Below, one piece after another: positions 22,918-32,760 of a DNA stretch of 64,000 bases. Location: positions 12,482,614-12,546,613 of the forward strand of contig OZ020258.1 of NCBI GenBank assembly GCA_963971285.1, read 5' to 3'. The stretch comes from Astropecten irregularis (taxonomy: Eukaryota; Echinodermata; Asteroidea; Paxillosida; Astropectinidae). A model generated the notes under the pieces. The model saw only the letters and a list, made by a program, of their open reading frames with translations, was not told the DNA's origin and ran no database searches. The stretch's first letter is position 1; each line of letters begins with the position of its first letter. The position numbers and the translations under genes were made by a program.

Positions 22918-23790
22918 TTAAGTCATTGAAAAGTGAACAAAGAAAAATTGACTGGAGCGGGATTCGAACCGGCAACCTCCTGAATACCGTACAGGCCAGT
23001 GTTGTATGACTCGAGGCCGGCCTCGGCCTCGAGGCCGGACTCGAGGCCGAAATTTTGCTGCCTCGGCCTCGGCCTTGGCCTCGTGGGTCCATGACTCGGC
23101 CTTGGCCTTGGCCTCGAAGAATTTTGAATGATGACTCGGTCCGAGGCCGGGAAGATTTTTTTATTTCAAACTGGAATGTGTTTCCCAACATTTTAGGGGG
23201 ACAACTAAAATGTTTTCATTAAATAAACACGTAGGCCTACAGAAAGAAAGTTAGTGTGTAATTCATCGAATGTAATGACTTGAGAGCATGGTGAACTGTG
23301 CTAGTGTGGTTATAAACCGCATTGGAAAGTTCGGGTACCGTGTCTAGACTAGCAAACAGTCTCTTGCGGAGTGAAATGATATTCTCATGTGTGACTCGGC
23401 CTTGGCCTCGGCCTCGGAGACACATGACTCGGACTCGGCCTTGGCCTCGGCTACTTGTGAGAAACTCGGCCTCGGCCTCGGCCTTGGCCTCGGAGACCCA
23501 TGACTCGGACTCGGCCTTGGCCTCGGAGGTTGTGGACTCGGATACAACACTGGTACAGGCGCTCTACCAACTGAGCCACCCAGCCCTATGTTGGTGGTGA
23601 CCCCAATAGTCAACCATCTTTGTTCGTTTGGCAGTCAGAATATTTTGTTTGTTTGACAGTCAGAATCTACGCACATACTGCTATATCCCAAGGATCATTT
23701 TATCGATACTCGCAGCAATGCTTCAACCTGAGAAACAGTACATGGGGGATCACTCAAAGAGGATACAGCTCCTGTACTTTAATCAACTTT
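22918..23790 (-). mobile_element. SINE family S copy split by a hAT-like element
   Basis: The copy occupies 22918-22996 and continues at 23561-23790 after the nested element. Features are GATTCGAACCGGCAACCTCC (box B, read on the minus strand), GAATACCGTACAGGC at the break, CTCTACCAACTGAGCCACCC after it, and the tail with TTTGTTCGTTTGGCAGTCAGAA and CATGGGGGATCACTCAAAGA. It lies in the intron between sacsin coding exons 1 and 2. Confidence 0.8.
22997..23552. mobile_element. hAT-like element filled with GGCCTCGGCCTT-type repeats
   Basis: Termini are CAGTGTTGTATGACTCGAGG and the inverted ACTCGGATACAACACTG. The 8-bp duplication GTACAGGC flanks it at 22989-22996 and 23553-23560. The two ends of the interior consist of hexamer-like CTCGGC/CTTGGC repeats, so both halves are composed of near-identical GGCC-rich words. 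The open frames across it (RPRPRP.. and similar) are by-products of the hexamer period. Confidence 0.9.
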
Positions 23791-23864
23791 AAGACAACTT
23801 AAAAAAGAAGAAGTCTGTTCGAAGACAAGAATGGTTTAATTGTTCCTGTATGCTCTTCTTATTT

Positions 23865-24347
23865 AAGCCCCTTTCACACCGGGCCTTACGTACAGTTGCG
23901 TAGCGTTGCGTAGCAAGTACGCTGCCCTACGCTGTTCCTACGCTAGTCTACGCTGGCTTTCGTAACAATACGCCAAGTACGCAGAAGGAGTATGCGACAT
24001 GTCCGCAAAAAATTTAACATGTTAAATTTTTTCGCGTACTCTTGCCGTAGAGCACTGGACAATGGAAGTACGCAGTTTATACGCAAGTCTACGCTACACT
24101 GCGCTTCTGTGCGCCATGCCTACGCAATAGTACACTACTCTATGTATGATATACACAACACTACGCGCCTGTACGCCAATCATATTATGTTGGTAGGTAC
24201 GCGGTGCCTCTGCACTGGGTACGCAACCATACGCCATCGCATTACGCACATCTACGCAGGCTCACATTGAGTAGGCTGCCTTACTTCAGCGTACACAATA
24301 CGCAACACTACGCAACTCTACGTAAGCCCGGTGTGAAAGTGGCTTTA
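23865..24347. mobile_element. MITE with CTTTCACACCGGGC termini
   Basis: The left end reads CCCCTTTCACACCGGGCC, then TTACGTACAGTTGCGTAG. The right end is its inverse, CTACGTAAGCCCGGTGTGAA, then AGTGG. The interior is dense in TACGC words (for example CTACGCAACACTACGC in reverse order). It is about 480 bp, non-coding, and is the likely source of the 77-bp satellite at 45.9-47.6 kb. Confidence 0.85.
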
Positions 24348-24506
24348 GCCTAATACAAGTACACCCTCCCATCACACCCCTACACGTACACCTACTGTCA
24401 GTACCCAAGCTCCAGGCTGAACGTCATTGATCCCTTCAAAGGAAAAATTCAAAATAAAAGAATACAGATAAAACTTGATAGCATCGAGGCTGTCATTTCC
24501 ACTCAC

Positions 24507-24534
24507 CTTCTTGTAAATTTTGAAAACCTGCCAT
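24507..24534 (-). CDS. SACS: Sacsin first coding exon (start codon)
   Basis: The start ATG at 24534 lies in a strong context (AGAAATGG). It encodes MAGFQNLQE plus the first base of Asp10, then the donor GAAG before GTGAGT. Joined to the exon at 21178 it reads MAGFQNLQED-VPFGQTPP in frame. An in-frame TGA lies 54 bases upstream in the same exon, with no ATG between, so this is the first usable start of this transcript form. Alternative upstream exons that bypass this start cannot be excluded. Confidence 0.8.
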
Positions 24535-24632
24535 TTCTTCTGGAGGATTCGAGTCTTCAAGTGAATAGTTACAGTGCTTGCAGCATCATTGCCCGTGACC
24601 AACCCACTTTGCCTGTCTGGATGTATGAAAAG
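24535..24632 (-). other. SACS 5' UTR part of the start-codon exon
   Basis: The exon acceptor is predicted at CATTGCAG before CTTTTCATAC (24632). The 98 bases to the ATG contain an in-frame stop. A different frame is open across the whole exon (LFIHPDRQSGLVTG.. to YKK) but joins out of frame with the sacsin ATPase exons, so I treat it as untranslated. Confidence 0.6.
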
Positions 24633-24646
24633 CTGCAATGAAATCG

Positions 24647-24991
24647 TAAAAGGTAGTATCATACTTTGGTAGCATACAAAAACAGAAATATTCACAGATT
24701 TACCTATAACTTACAGGGTATAAAGATGGTGATGGTAGAAACATACTGTTACAATTTTCTTGCCTGTAACGCTGTATTTATCAAGAAAAGAGTGAAATCA
24801 GTGACCAAGATCTTTTAAAGATCAAAAATAAAAGAGAAAATAATAAGAAATACTGTGGCTGTTTTTCATTGTTTTCTCAAAAAGTGGGCACCGTATGGGA
24901 CTGAAATTTTCACAGACGGCTGGTACTGTATCTTGGTATTTTTGGCCATGAATCTGTATTTCTTTGACAAAAACCAAAGTATAATACAAAA
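24647..24991. mobile_element. MITE family A copy, full length
   Basis: The copy runs from AAAAGGTAGTATCATACTTT to AAAACCAAAGTATAATAC. The interior holds all family landmarks, including GGTAGAAACATACTGTTA and TTTTTCATTGTTTTCTCAAA. It starts about 15 bases upstream of the sacsin start-codon exon acceptor. Confidence 0.8.
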
Positions 24992-25439
24992 AAAACCCTT
25001 GAAAACAAATTTGCAGTATTCCAGAATATTAAGTGGTCAATACACATATAATGTGTATGAAAAGAAAGATGAAAATCGGGTTTTGATGTTGGGTAATTCA
25101 GTCTTAGTTTTTCCCCTCAATTTCAGTCCAATTTTGCTCAAATTCTTCACTTTGATACCCAAGACATGGCTGTATCATATATCTGAATCTGGACGTGATA
25201 AACAGTTTAATTTTCATATAGGCCTATAGTTCTCAACAGAAAATGCTCCGTTTTTTTTTTTTTTTTGGGGGGGGGGGACACGCTGAATACTGTACGCTCA
25301 AACCCAACCACTTTTCAAGTTAAAAGTAACTAGTAACTAGTTAAATAGATCCAAATATTTTTAAAACTAATTTATCTTTGTGAATCAGGACCAACGATAA
25401 ATAGTTCGCTGGTCTTTGAGAAGATGATCGACAATTTGA

Positions 25440-26337
25440 GGGAGCAGGAGGAGCTGCAACAGCATCAGCAGCAATATCAGCAACAGGAGGATGATCAGCA
25501 GCAACAGTATTAAAGAGGAGCATCAGCAGAAAGAGGTGCAGCAGCAGCAGAATCAGCAACAGGAGGATGATCAGCAGCAACAGTAAGAGGAGCATCAGCA
25601 TAAAGAGGTACAGCAGCAGCAATGCAGCAGTATCAGCAGCAGGAAGAGAAGCAGGAGGAGCATGAGCAGCAGCTGGAGCAGCAGCAGGAAGAGGAGCAGG
25701 AGGAGCAGGAGCAGCAGCTGGAGCAGCAGCAGGAGCAGCAGCTGGATCAGTAGCTGGAGCAGTAGCAGGAAGAGAAGGAGGAGCAGGAGCAGCAGCTGGA
25801 GCAGCAGCAGGAAGAGGAGCAGGAGGAGCAGGAGCAGCAGCTGGAGCAGCAGATGGAGCAGCAGCAGGAAGAGAAGGAGGAGCAGGAGCAGCAGCTGGAG
25901 CAGCAGCAGGAAGAGGAGCAGGAGCAGCAGCTGGAGAAGTAGCAGGAAGAGGAGCAGGAGCAGCAGGAGCAGCAGCTGGAGCAGCAGCAGGAAGAGGAGC
26001 AGGAGGAGCAGGAGCAGCAGCTGGAGCAGCAGCAGGAAGAGGAGCAGGAGGAGCAGGAGCAGCAGCTGGAGCAGCAGCAGGAAGAAAAGGAGGAGCAGGA
26101 GCAGCAGCTGGAGCAGCAGCAGGAAGAGGAGCAGGAGCAGCAGGAGCAGCAGCTTGAGCAGCAGCAGGAAGAGGAGCAGGAGCAGCAGCTGGAGCAGCAG
26201 CTGGAGCAGCAGCTGGAGCAGCAGCAGGAAGAGAAGCAGGAGCAGGGGGAGGAGCAGCAGCTGGAGTAGTAGCAGGAAGAGGTGCAGGGGAGGAGCCACA
26301 GCAGCAGGAGCAAAAGCAGGAGAAGGAGCAGCTGGTA
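25440..26337. repeat. ~0.9-kb GAGCAGCAG/CAGGAAGAG imperfect triplet repeat
   Basis: The plus strand is an irregular array of GAGCAGCAGCTGGAGCAGCA and CAGGAAGAGGAGCAG units. All frames stay open for long distances because the period is a multiple of three. This gives a 294-codon Ser/Arg frame on plus and a 256-codon Leu frame on minus. The Gln/Glu frame contains TAG codons (for example GATCAGTAGCTG). It lies in the predicted first intron of SACS and I do not call it coding. Confidence 0.85.
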
Positions 26338-26406
26338 ACTTGTCCGTGGCAATTAATGTGTGCATTCTAATTCCAATTTCCTATACATGTACAATAAGCG
26401 AAGCTG

Positions 26407-28241
26407 CAGCTGGGTCATTCCGTGTCAATTCAACACGCTTTGGAACCCGACCGACACGGATTTCATGGAAATTTGGTATGCTTATTGACCTCCATGAGAA
26501 ACCCCCAGAACCGAAATTTTATGTAATTTGGTCCATTACTTTTTGAGATACGGGTTAACGAACTTTTGACTAATTAGCACAATCTGTCGCATTCAAACAA
26601 CCATATCTCCAGAAGTAAAGAACCTACAGAAATAAATTTTACATCATTTGAAAGCTCTTATAATGAGTATTTTTCAAAATGCGTTATTTTTTTTTTATTT
26701 TAGCTTGACATGTAAGTAACTTTTTCAGAAAAATTTGGAGTGGGCGCTCATATACTTTTGGAGTTATGATAATTTAAACATCGGATTTCGAGGATAAAAC
26801 CTGTAAATGCATTAACATGTGCACTGTACATATACTTATGTGCATGTAATCCATGTATAGTAATGCATGTGCACAAATATGAGGTATTTTGGCCTTTCTA
26901 GCCATTTTCAAGTAAGCATAACTACAAAACTGTACAAAAGCCCATCCTTAATCTTTTAGATGTTGCTCTGGGCCCTATATCTTCCGGGGGGGGGGGGGGG
27001 GGCGTACTGGAACTGTCAGCCAGGCATGTTAACTAACCTAGTCATCTCCATTCCATCAGAATTTTTGTTGTTGCAGATTTCATTTCTTTTGCAGACATCA
27101 AGTAAACATATCTGGTTTCTGCAACAGTTTCGACAATTATTACTATATCCTAAGAGTATCTGTGTAACCTGAAGAAATTTACAGTTTACAGTTTGCCATT
27201 ATTAGCTGGAAGGAACAATTGCCAGTTTGCTTACATACATAATTACACATTACGTGATGCACTCTCAGAAAAGTAACAATTGTGGAAACTTCAGTATTAC
27301 AAAGACTAGACACATAAAAGATGCCTGCAAAGGAAATGAAATTTGCAACAAAAACTCTGATGGAATGGAGATGACTAGGTTAGGCCCTATTTGTTAAATG
27401 CACAAGATCACGAATCCAGCGGATCCAGATCCCATTTTAGTTTACCCTGCATAGGACCTTGATCCCCAAATCTGGGATCCTGTGCGTTAAACAAACAGGC
27501 CCTTTCATTCTTGGCTGACACGTACTCTAGCCCCAGGCCCCCCCCCCTTCCCGGAAGATATAGGGCCTAGTGTTTAAAATGCAGCAAATGTAAAAGATGA
27601 AGGATGGGCTTTTGTACAGTTTTGTAGTTATGCTTACTTGAAAATGGCTAGAAAGGCCAAAATACTTCATATTTTTGCACATGTATTACTATACATGGAT
27701 TACCTGTACATAAGTATATGTACAGTGCATATATGTTTAATGCATATTTACAGCTTTTATCCTCGAAATCCGATGTTTAAATTATCATAACTCCAAAAGT
27801 ATAAGAGGGCCCACTCCAAATTTTTCTGGAGATGTTACTTACATGTCAAGCTAAAATTAAAAAAAAAAATTACGCATTTTGAAAAAAACGCATTTTTTTT
27901 AATCGAGGTCAAAGGTCAAATTTTAACGTAATTTTTTTGTTGTACATGAAAAAATTTTGGTTTCATTTTACAAAATGTAGGCCATTATAAGAGCTTTAGA
28001 ATGATGTAAAATTTATCTCTGGAGGTTCTTTACTTCTGGAGATATGGCTGTCTGAATGCGACAGATTGTGCTAATTAGTCAAAAGTTCGTTAACCCGTAT
28101 CTCAAAAAGTGATGGACCAAATTACATAAAATTTCGGTTCTGGGGGTTTCTCATGGAGGCCAATAAGCATATCAAATTTCATTGAAATCCGTGTCGGTCG
28201 GGTTCCAAAGCGTGTTGAATTGACACGGAATGACCCAGCTG
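26407..28241. mobile_element. 1.8-kb foldback (long inverted repeat) element
   Basis: The left end CAGCTGGGTCATTCCGTGTC is mirrored at 28222-28241. The arms stay alignable for roughly 500-600 bp (GCTTTGGAACCCGACCGACA, CGGGTTAACGAACTTTTGAC, CATATCTCCAGAAGTAAAGA). An inner pair, CTAGTCATCTCCATTCCATC / GATGGAATGGAGATGACTAG, continues the palindrome at about 27036 and 27360. Only short incidental frames occur. Triplet-repeat sequence flanks it on both sides. Confidence 0.85.
27384..27505. mobile_element. Small TIR element nested in the foldback arm
   Basis: GGCCCTATTTGTTAAATGCACA faces its inverse TGTGCGTTAAACAAACAGGCCC (in two imperfect 20-base halves) across about 120 bp. It sits in one arm only, so it was inserted after the palindrome formed or was lost from the other arm. 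Confidence 0.6.
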
Positions 28242-28243
28242 TA

Positions 28244-28455
28244 GTGGCAGGACGATGGCAGCACTAAGATCCAGGAGCAGTAACAGGAGCAGCAGAGAGA
28301 GGGGAGCAACAGCAACAGTACATAGAGTAGGAGAAGCAACAGGATCAGAGCAGCAGCAACAGCAACATGAGGAGCAGCATGCAATTAAGAGAGAGGACCC
28401 TCAGCAGGAGGAAGGAGCAGCAAGAATGCTAGAGGACCCTCAGCAGGAGGAAGGA
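28244..28455. repeat. GCAGCA/CAGGAGGA-rich repeat flanking the foldback
   Basis: Irregular AGGAGCAGCA, CAGCAGCAACAGCAACA and CCTCAGCAGGAGGAAGGA units continue the composition of the 25.4-26.3 kb array on the other side of the foldback. The duplicated block GAGGACCCTCAGCAGGAGGA occurs twice at about 28392 and 28431. The foldback probably landed within a larger triplet-repeat tract. Confidence 0.7.
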
Positions 28456-29690
28456 TGGGGATCGAGGTCCAACAACGGCATCGATATAGGCCTAAAGTGT
28501 TTCTTTTCGCATCTCTGGAATTATTAAGGGCTGGGGAAATAATGATAATGTTTGCTCCCAACATAATTGTTCCCCCCTATCCTACTCCCCCATACATCCT
28601 TGAGCAGGAGAGCAGCAACACCTTAATTTTTGACAAAATTTATTATTGTGAACATCCGTAGCAACTAGCAAGATCGAAATAGGAAAATACGGAGGCCTAG
28701 CTGTAACTATTCATGTAGTTGGGTCTATCGGTTCGCAAATTCAATTATATATTTCCTGCAATAAATTGCGAAGGGGAAGTAAATGCTAATATACATCACA
28801 CTGGCAAAATCAGTCACTTGCTAATCTCTGTACATTCTGTAAGAAGTCAGAGGAGACACTTTTGTTTTGTACAATTTCTTTTTGGTCTTCCGAGTACTCT
28901 TATGGATAAGGAAAAAACAACCTGTCTCTTGCAGTGGACAATACAGTCTTTCTATTTGGTAAGACCAATGTCAACAGTAAAGTGGTCAGTTTGATATCAC
29001 TGATTTGTAGATTCCACGTGTACAAAATGAAAATAATGAAAAATGTCCCTCTCTCTCATCTCTAAAAAGAGATGTGAAGAATTATTACTTAATGGAAAAA
29101 TATATGTTTTCTTATACAAAGGGAGTCGGTTACAAATTCTATGAAAAATTTGACCAATTTAGTGACTCTAAGCCAACTTGGTTAGCTGCTTTTCATTATG
29201 GGAATTTTAATTTGTATCTGTTGAAAAATTGTAAAGATTGTAAAGAAATAAATGAGCACCCCTGAAAAAAACAAAAACAAAAACATCAGTCACTTGCGGT
29301 ATGTAAACACGTGAGGTTGCTAAGATGGGCGGGGCTTAAGAGCAAATGCCTGAAGTGGTCCAGGCACTGATTTTGCAGGAAGTAAGTTTTTTATTGCCGG
29401 AACTATTTTCAGTCATTGCGTGGCCGTGGAGTTCCCAAAAGCACGCAATCACTCGCTGCATGCTAGAGACAATGATCGGTATTAAATCCAGACATTGCGT
29501 GCTCGGGGAATTCACACTTCCAGCAAAGCGCCGGAAATATGCAGTAAAGGTATAGAAGCGATGCACTGTGGGAGTTTGGGCTAAAAATAACTACACATGC
29601 ACTATACAACTCCACAAGTGTGGTAATGGCCTATTTGGCGGGGAAGTGATTTTCGCGGGCGGCGATTACATTTTATTTTTCACCATACAC
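28456..29690. other. Unannotated part of the predicted first SACS intron
   Basis: I see no supported exon, RNA gene or clear transposon here. Short open frames (about 90 codons or fewer) have no recognisable motif. A GC-richer patch at 29.34-29.56 kb contains GCGTGGCCGTGGAGTTCCC and a facing GGGAATTC block, probably another degenerate inverted repeat. Confidence 0.5.
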
Positions 29691-29696
29691 TCACTA

Positions 29697-30053
29697 AAGA
29701 TAGTATCATACTTTGGTTTTTGTCAAAGAAGTACAGATTCATGGGCAAAAATATCAAGGAAGATACAGTCACACTGGTCACCTGTGAAAATTTCAGTCCC
29801 ATACGGTGCCCACTTTTTGAGAAAACAGTGAAAAACAGCCACAGTATTTCTCTTTTATTTTTGATCTTTTAAAAGTTCAAAACAAATTTCGGTCGTTGTT
29901 TTACTAATTTCTGGATAAATACACCATTTCAGGCGGAACAATTTTAACGGTATGTTTCTACCAGCACCATCTTCATACCCTGAAAGTTATAGGTAAATCT
30001 GTGAACATTTCTGTTTTGGTTTCTTACCAATAAAGTATGATACCTTTAATACC
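29697..30053. mobile_element. MITE family A copy, opposite orientation
   Basis: The copy reads in the reverse sense: AAAGATAGTATCATACTTTG with TTTTTGTCAAAGAAGTACAG, then CACTTTTTGAGAAAACAGTG, GGTATGTTTCTACCAGCACC, and it ends ACCAATAAAGTATGATACCT. It is full length and non-coding. Confidence 0.8.
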
Positions 30054-30382
30054 TCGTTATTAAAATAAAAATTCCAATAGTAAAACCATCGAGCTAGCGT
30101 CCGAGTGGTGAAAATTGCACGATTCGATTCGGAAGTTTAAGTTACATGATTGTTCAAGGGTCATGTTTTAAGTTAACGACGGCGATAGTTACAGATTTTA
30201 GTGCTAAACAAAAACCACCTGACCGCCAATCCTCATTAATTTTCAGTTTACGGGGAGATGTGTTTGCACTGACAAAATATTCCAAATCATGATTAAATAG
30301 TATAGCCATAGTTACATTACAAACTATGACTTTTTCTAACAGTCGGGCTAGTATAACTATAGGTCTAGGCTAGTGGGTTAAA

Positions 30383-30712
30383 GGTGTAATACATGATTGG
30401 TAAAGGTCGAAGAACAGCAATCACACTTTGTCTGATCCAGCATGTACATGAAATAATAAACCTGTGAGAATTTGAGCTCAGTGGACACCTTTCTTATAAA
30501 ACATAAAGAATGGTTTTGATCTCGGCACAAGATCAAAACTGTTTTTCGGTCTTTGTTTGACTAATTTCTGAATAAATACACCATTTCAGGAGGAAATATT
30601 TTAACAGTATGTTTCTTCCAGCACCATCTTCATATCCTAACTGTTATAGGCCTACGTATTAATCTGTGAACATTTCTGTTTGGGTAGTTACCAACATGTA
30701 CTGTATCTTTAA
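30383..30712. mobile_element. MITE family B copy
   Basis: The copy runs from TTAAAGGTGTAATACATGAT to AACATGTACTGTATCTTTAA. The characteristic hairpin GTTTTGATCTCGGCACAAGA..TCAAAAC and TTTCTGAATAAATACACCA are present. Confidence 0.75.
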
Positions 30713-30886
30713 AAACACCGGCGACCGGATAAAAAATCTCACCCGATCCTAGTCAAAGAATAAGCCTAACGCCGGTCAGATGGGGTTCCAATAATGGCTT
30801 AGTCAGGCCCATGGCATTCTGTCTAAGCGTTGCAATGCAAAGCGAGAACGATGATTCCATGGAGGTAGACATGATTATTCTATACC

Positions 30887-31085
30887 AATACCACAGGAAC
30901 TTAAGAATTAAATGTAAGCACTCTTATTGAAATAGAGCTCATTCATTTTCTTCAGCAATACGTACCATTCTAAAAAGGGTGAGAATCAATACCACAGAGA
31001 ACTTAAGAATTAAATGTAAGCACTCTTATTGAAATAGAGCTCATTCATTTTCTTCAGCAATACGTACCATTCTAAAAAGGGTGAG
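30887..31085. repeat. Two-copy 100-bp tandem duplication
   Basis: The block CAATACCACAGGAACTTAAG..AAAAAGGGTGAG is repeated immediately (first base of copies at 30887 and 30987). The only difference I see is one or two bases in CCACAG(A)GAAC. Near identity means a recent duplication or an assembly artefact. Confidence 0.9.
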
Positions 31086-31175
31086 CAGTCTTCTATTAAC
31101 GTTTTTAGTATTAATTCAAGAAATAAACAAACTGTAGCAAACTGCTTATCAGCCAATAATGACGTGAAATTTATC

Positions 31176-31275
31176 AAATGCTTGGAGTTTCGATCCTAGC
31201 AGGATCTTTATTCGGCCTTAGATAAAGATCCTGCTTGGATCGAAACGGGTCAGGCCCTCCTAACTCCAAGCATTT
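31176..31275. repeat. 100-bp hairpin-forming element
   Basis: AAATGCTTGGAGTTTCGATC..AGCAGGATCTTTAT faces GATAAAGATCCTGCTTGGAT..CGAAAC and later AACTCCAAGCATTT. The inner stem (about 25 bp, two mismatches) closes a loop of eight bases. It lies about 90 bases downstream of the predicted SACS first-exon donor. Confidence 0.75.
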
Positions 31276-31362
31276 TTTTTAGTATTATCATCAAACAACT
31301 TCCACAAGGAAAACTGAGAATTAATGAAGTTTTGAAGAAAACAAAAATATTCATCTGCTTAC

Positions 31363-31650
31363 CTTAGTCCTGAATTGTGAGTGGCGACGAATTCGACTTG
31401 ACTTCTCGCCCTGATTTGGACAGTTGGAGCTTCAGCAGAGATAGTAATCGATCAGAGTCTTGGCAACTCTGATGGCGGGCCCTAGCCCTCGACTGGACAG
31501 GCTCTCGAGGGCGGGTACAACGTCCGTGATTACCACCGCCAATCCACGCACAATTAAACGCACACCGATGATCTTGAAGATATTAAGAATAAATGAACGC
31601 ACCTTCACAGGCGATCGCCAAAAAGCTCCTCCACTGCTGAGAAAATAAAA
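31363..31650 (-). other. Probable non-coding first exon (5' UTR) of SACS
   Basis: This GC- and CpG-richer stretch ends on the minus strand in a strong donor (GGACTAAG before GTAAGC). It contains no ATG on that strand from about 31620 to the donor. It is the only such block upstream of the start-codon exon (acceptor 24632) before the next gene. Splicing 31363 to 24632 would give a normal 5' UTR. The 5' boundary is a guess, and linkage to SACS is inference. Confidence 0.5.
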
Positions 31651-31900
31651 ACCCGTGGTCGCGGTCCGTTTTTCCGTCTAGGGCTGAATCCACATAGTAC
31701 AGTGTACGATAGAGACACGCTCACCGCACTAGAACTCGGCACTAAAATGACGTGGTATTTGCAACACGAGCGCGATGCGGGTGCGACCCAAGCAGGGGCT
31801 GTTCACTCTTCATCTACCTCCGCAGTGACTAGGCCATTGAAACTATTCCGCACCATGAAATCAATCAATCAATCAATCATGAAATCAAACAAAAAGAGAT
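31651..31900 (-). promoter_or_regulatory. Candidate SACS promoter region
   Basis: This stretch lies immediately upstream of the presumed first exon and keeps elevated CpG (GCGCTCGTGTTGC, GTCGCACCCGCATCG on the minus strand). It includes a CRE/E-box-like CCACGTCATTTTAG. No TATA box at a convincing distance was seen. The call depends on the first-exon inference. Confidence 0.35.
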
Positions 31901-32103
31901 TCGTCGTAAAACGTCCATACATAAATTGCACATATACTTATTACGAGTAATCATGAACTACATACATACAAAGCTAGGTAGGCATACATGTCCGTACATA
32001 CACGTGGGACTACTTTTCGTCTTGCCTATCGAAGAGGATTGCTCACTACCGGGGAATTCCCGTTTCAAGTGCGAGCACGCAATAGCTGTTTTAGTACTCC
32101 CTT

Positions 32104-32131
32104 GGAGGAAGGAAGAGATCTTCCTTCCTCC
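32104..32131. repeat. Perfect 28-bp palindrome
   Basis: GGAGGAAGGAAGA and its exact inverse meet around the centre GATC-like AGATCT. It is a purine-rich arm facing a pyrimidine-rich arm, able to extrude as a short cruciform. It lies in intergenic DNA within a weakly palindromic context (CTCCATGGTAACTC). Confidence 0.85.
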
Positions 32132-32419
32132 ATGGTACTCCTGAGTTACCATGGAGCTGAAACACTTCGTTGTTTAGCTCCATGTTGTTATATACAAGGA
32201 AATGTTGTTGGGTTGCACTGGAATCAAGGCCGGGTTTCTCCAAATCACTAAATTACAGTGGAAGATTAAAGTTGAATTACCGTTCGAGTTTCCACGTTAC
32301 TAAAATTATTTATCTCGGAAAAAAATATCGAATTCAACTATAGGCTATTATGGAAACACAGAATATTCAGGATTTTTTTTAATGAATTTGGAAAAGTAGG
32401 CGATTGGGAGGAATTCTCT

Positions 32420-32760
32420 CTTACAGTACAGGATTGGTAACACACCCAAACAGAAATTTCCACAGATATACATATAACTTTCAGGGTATGCTAGAAACAT
32501 ACCGTTCAAATATTTCCGCCTGAATAGCGTACGTATTTATCCAGAAATTAGTAAAATAAAAAGACCAAAAGCATTTGATATCGGGGCGATTAGATCAAAA
32601 TCATTCTTTGTTTTACAAAAAATATCAAGTCGGTTTTTTCCTAATTTCTCGTGGCTCAGATTGACTGAGCTCAAATGTTCACAGGTTCATCGTTTTCATG
32701 CACAAGCTGGATCAGACAAAATATGGGTGCTGTTCTGTGACCTTCACCAATAGAAAACAA
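32420..32760. mobile_element. MITE family B copy
   Basis: The copy begins TTACAGTACAGGATTGGTAA and shows GAAATTTCCACAGATATACA, the TTGATATCGGGGCGATTAGATCAAAA hairpin (described in parts because of length) and GTGACCTTCACCAAT at the other end. It is intergenic between SACS and DDX43. Confidence 0.7.

Noticed and set aside
23344-23613. Proline/arginine-rich protein frame
   Set aside because: It results from the GGCCTCGGCC hexamer repeat inside a hAT-like element.
24505-24632. Separate coding exon LFIHPDRQSGLVTG..YKK of another gene
   Set aside because: It uses the same splice borders but a different frame; joining in the frame with MAGFQNLQE gives an in-frame sacsin start, and the other frame does not.
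25595-26546. 256-codon poly-Leu and 294-codon Ser/Arg frames as an SR-like or membrane protein
   Set aside because: Pure triplet-repeat translation; the Gln/Glu frame has stops, and the plus frame runs unchanged into the foldback element.
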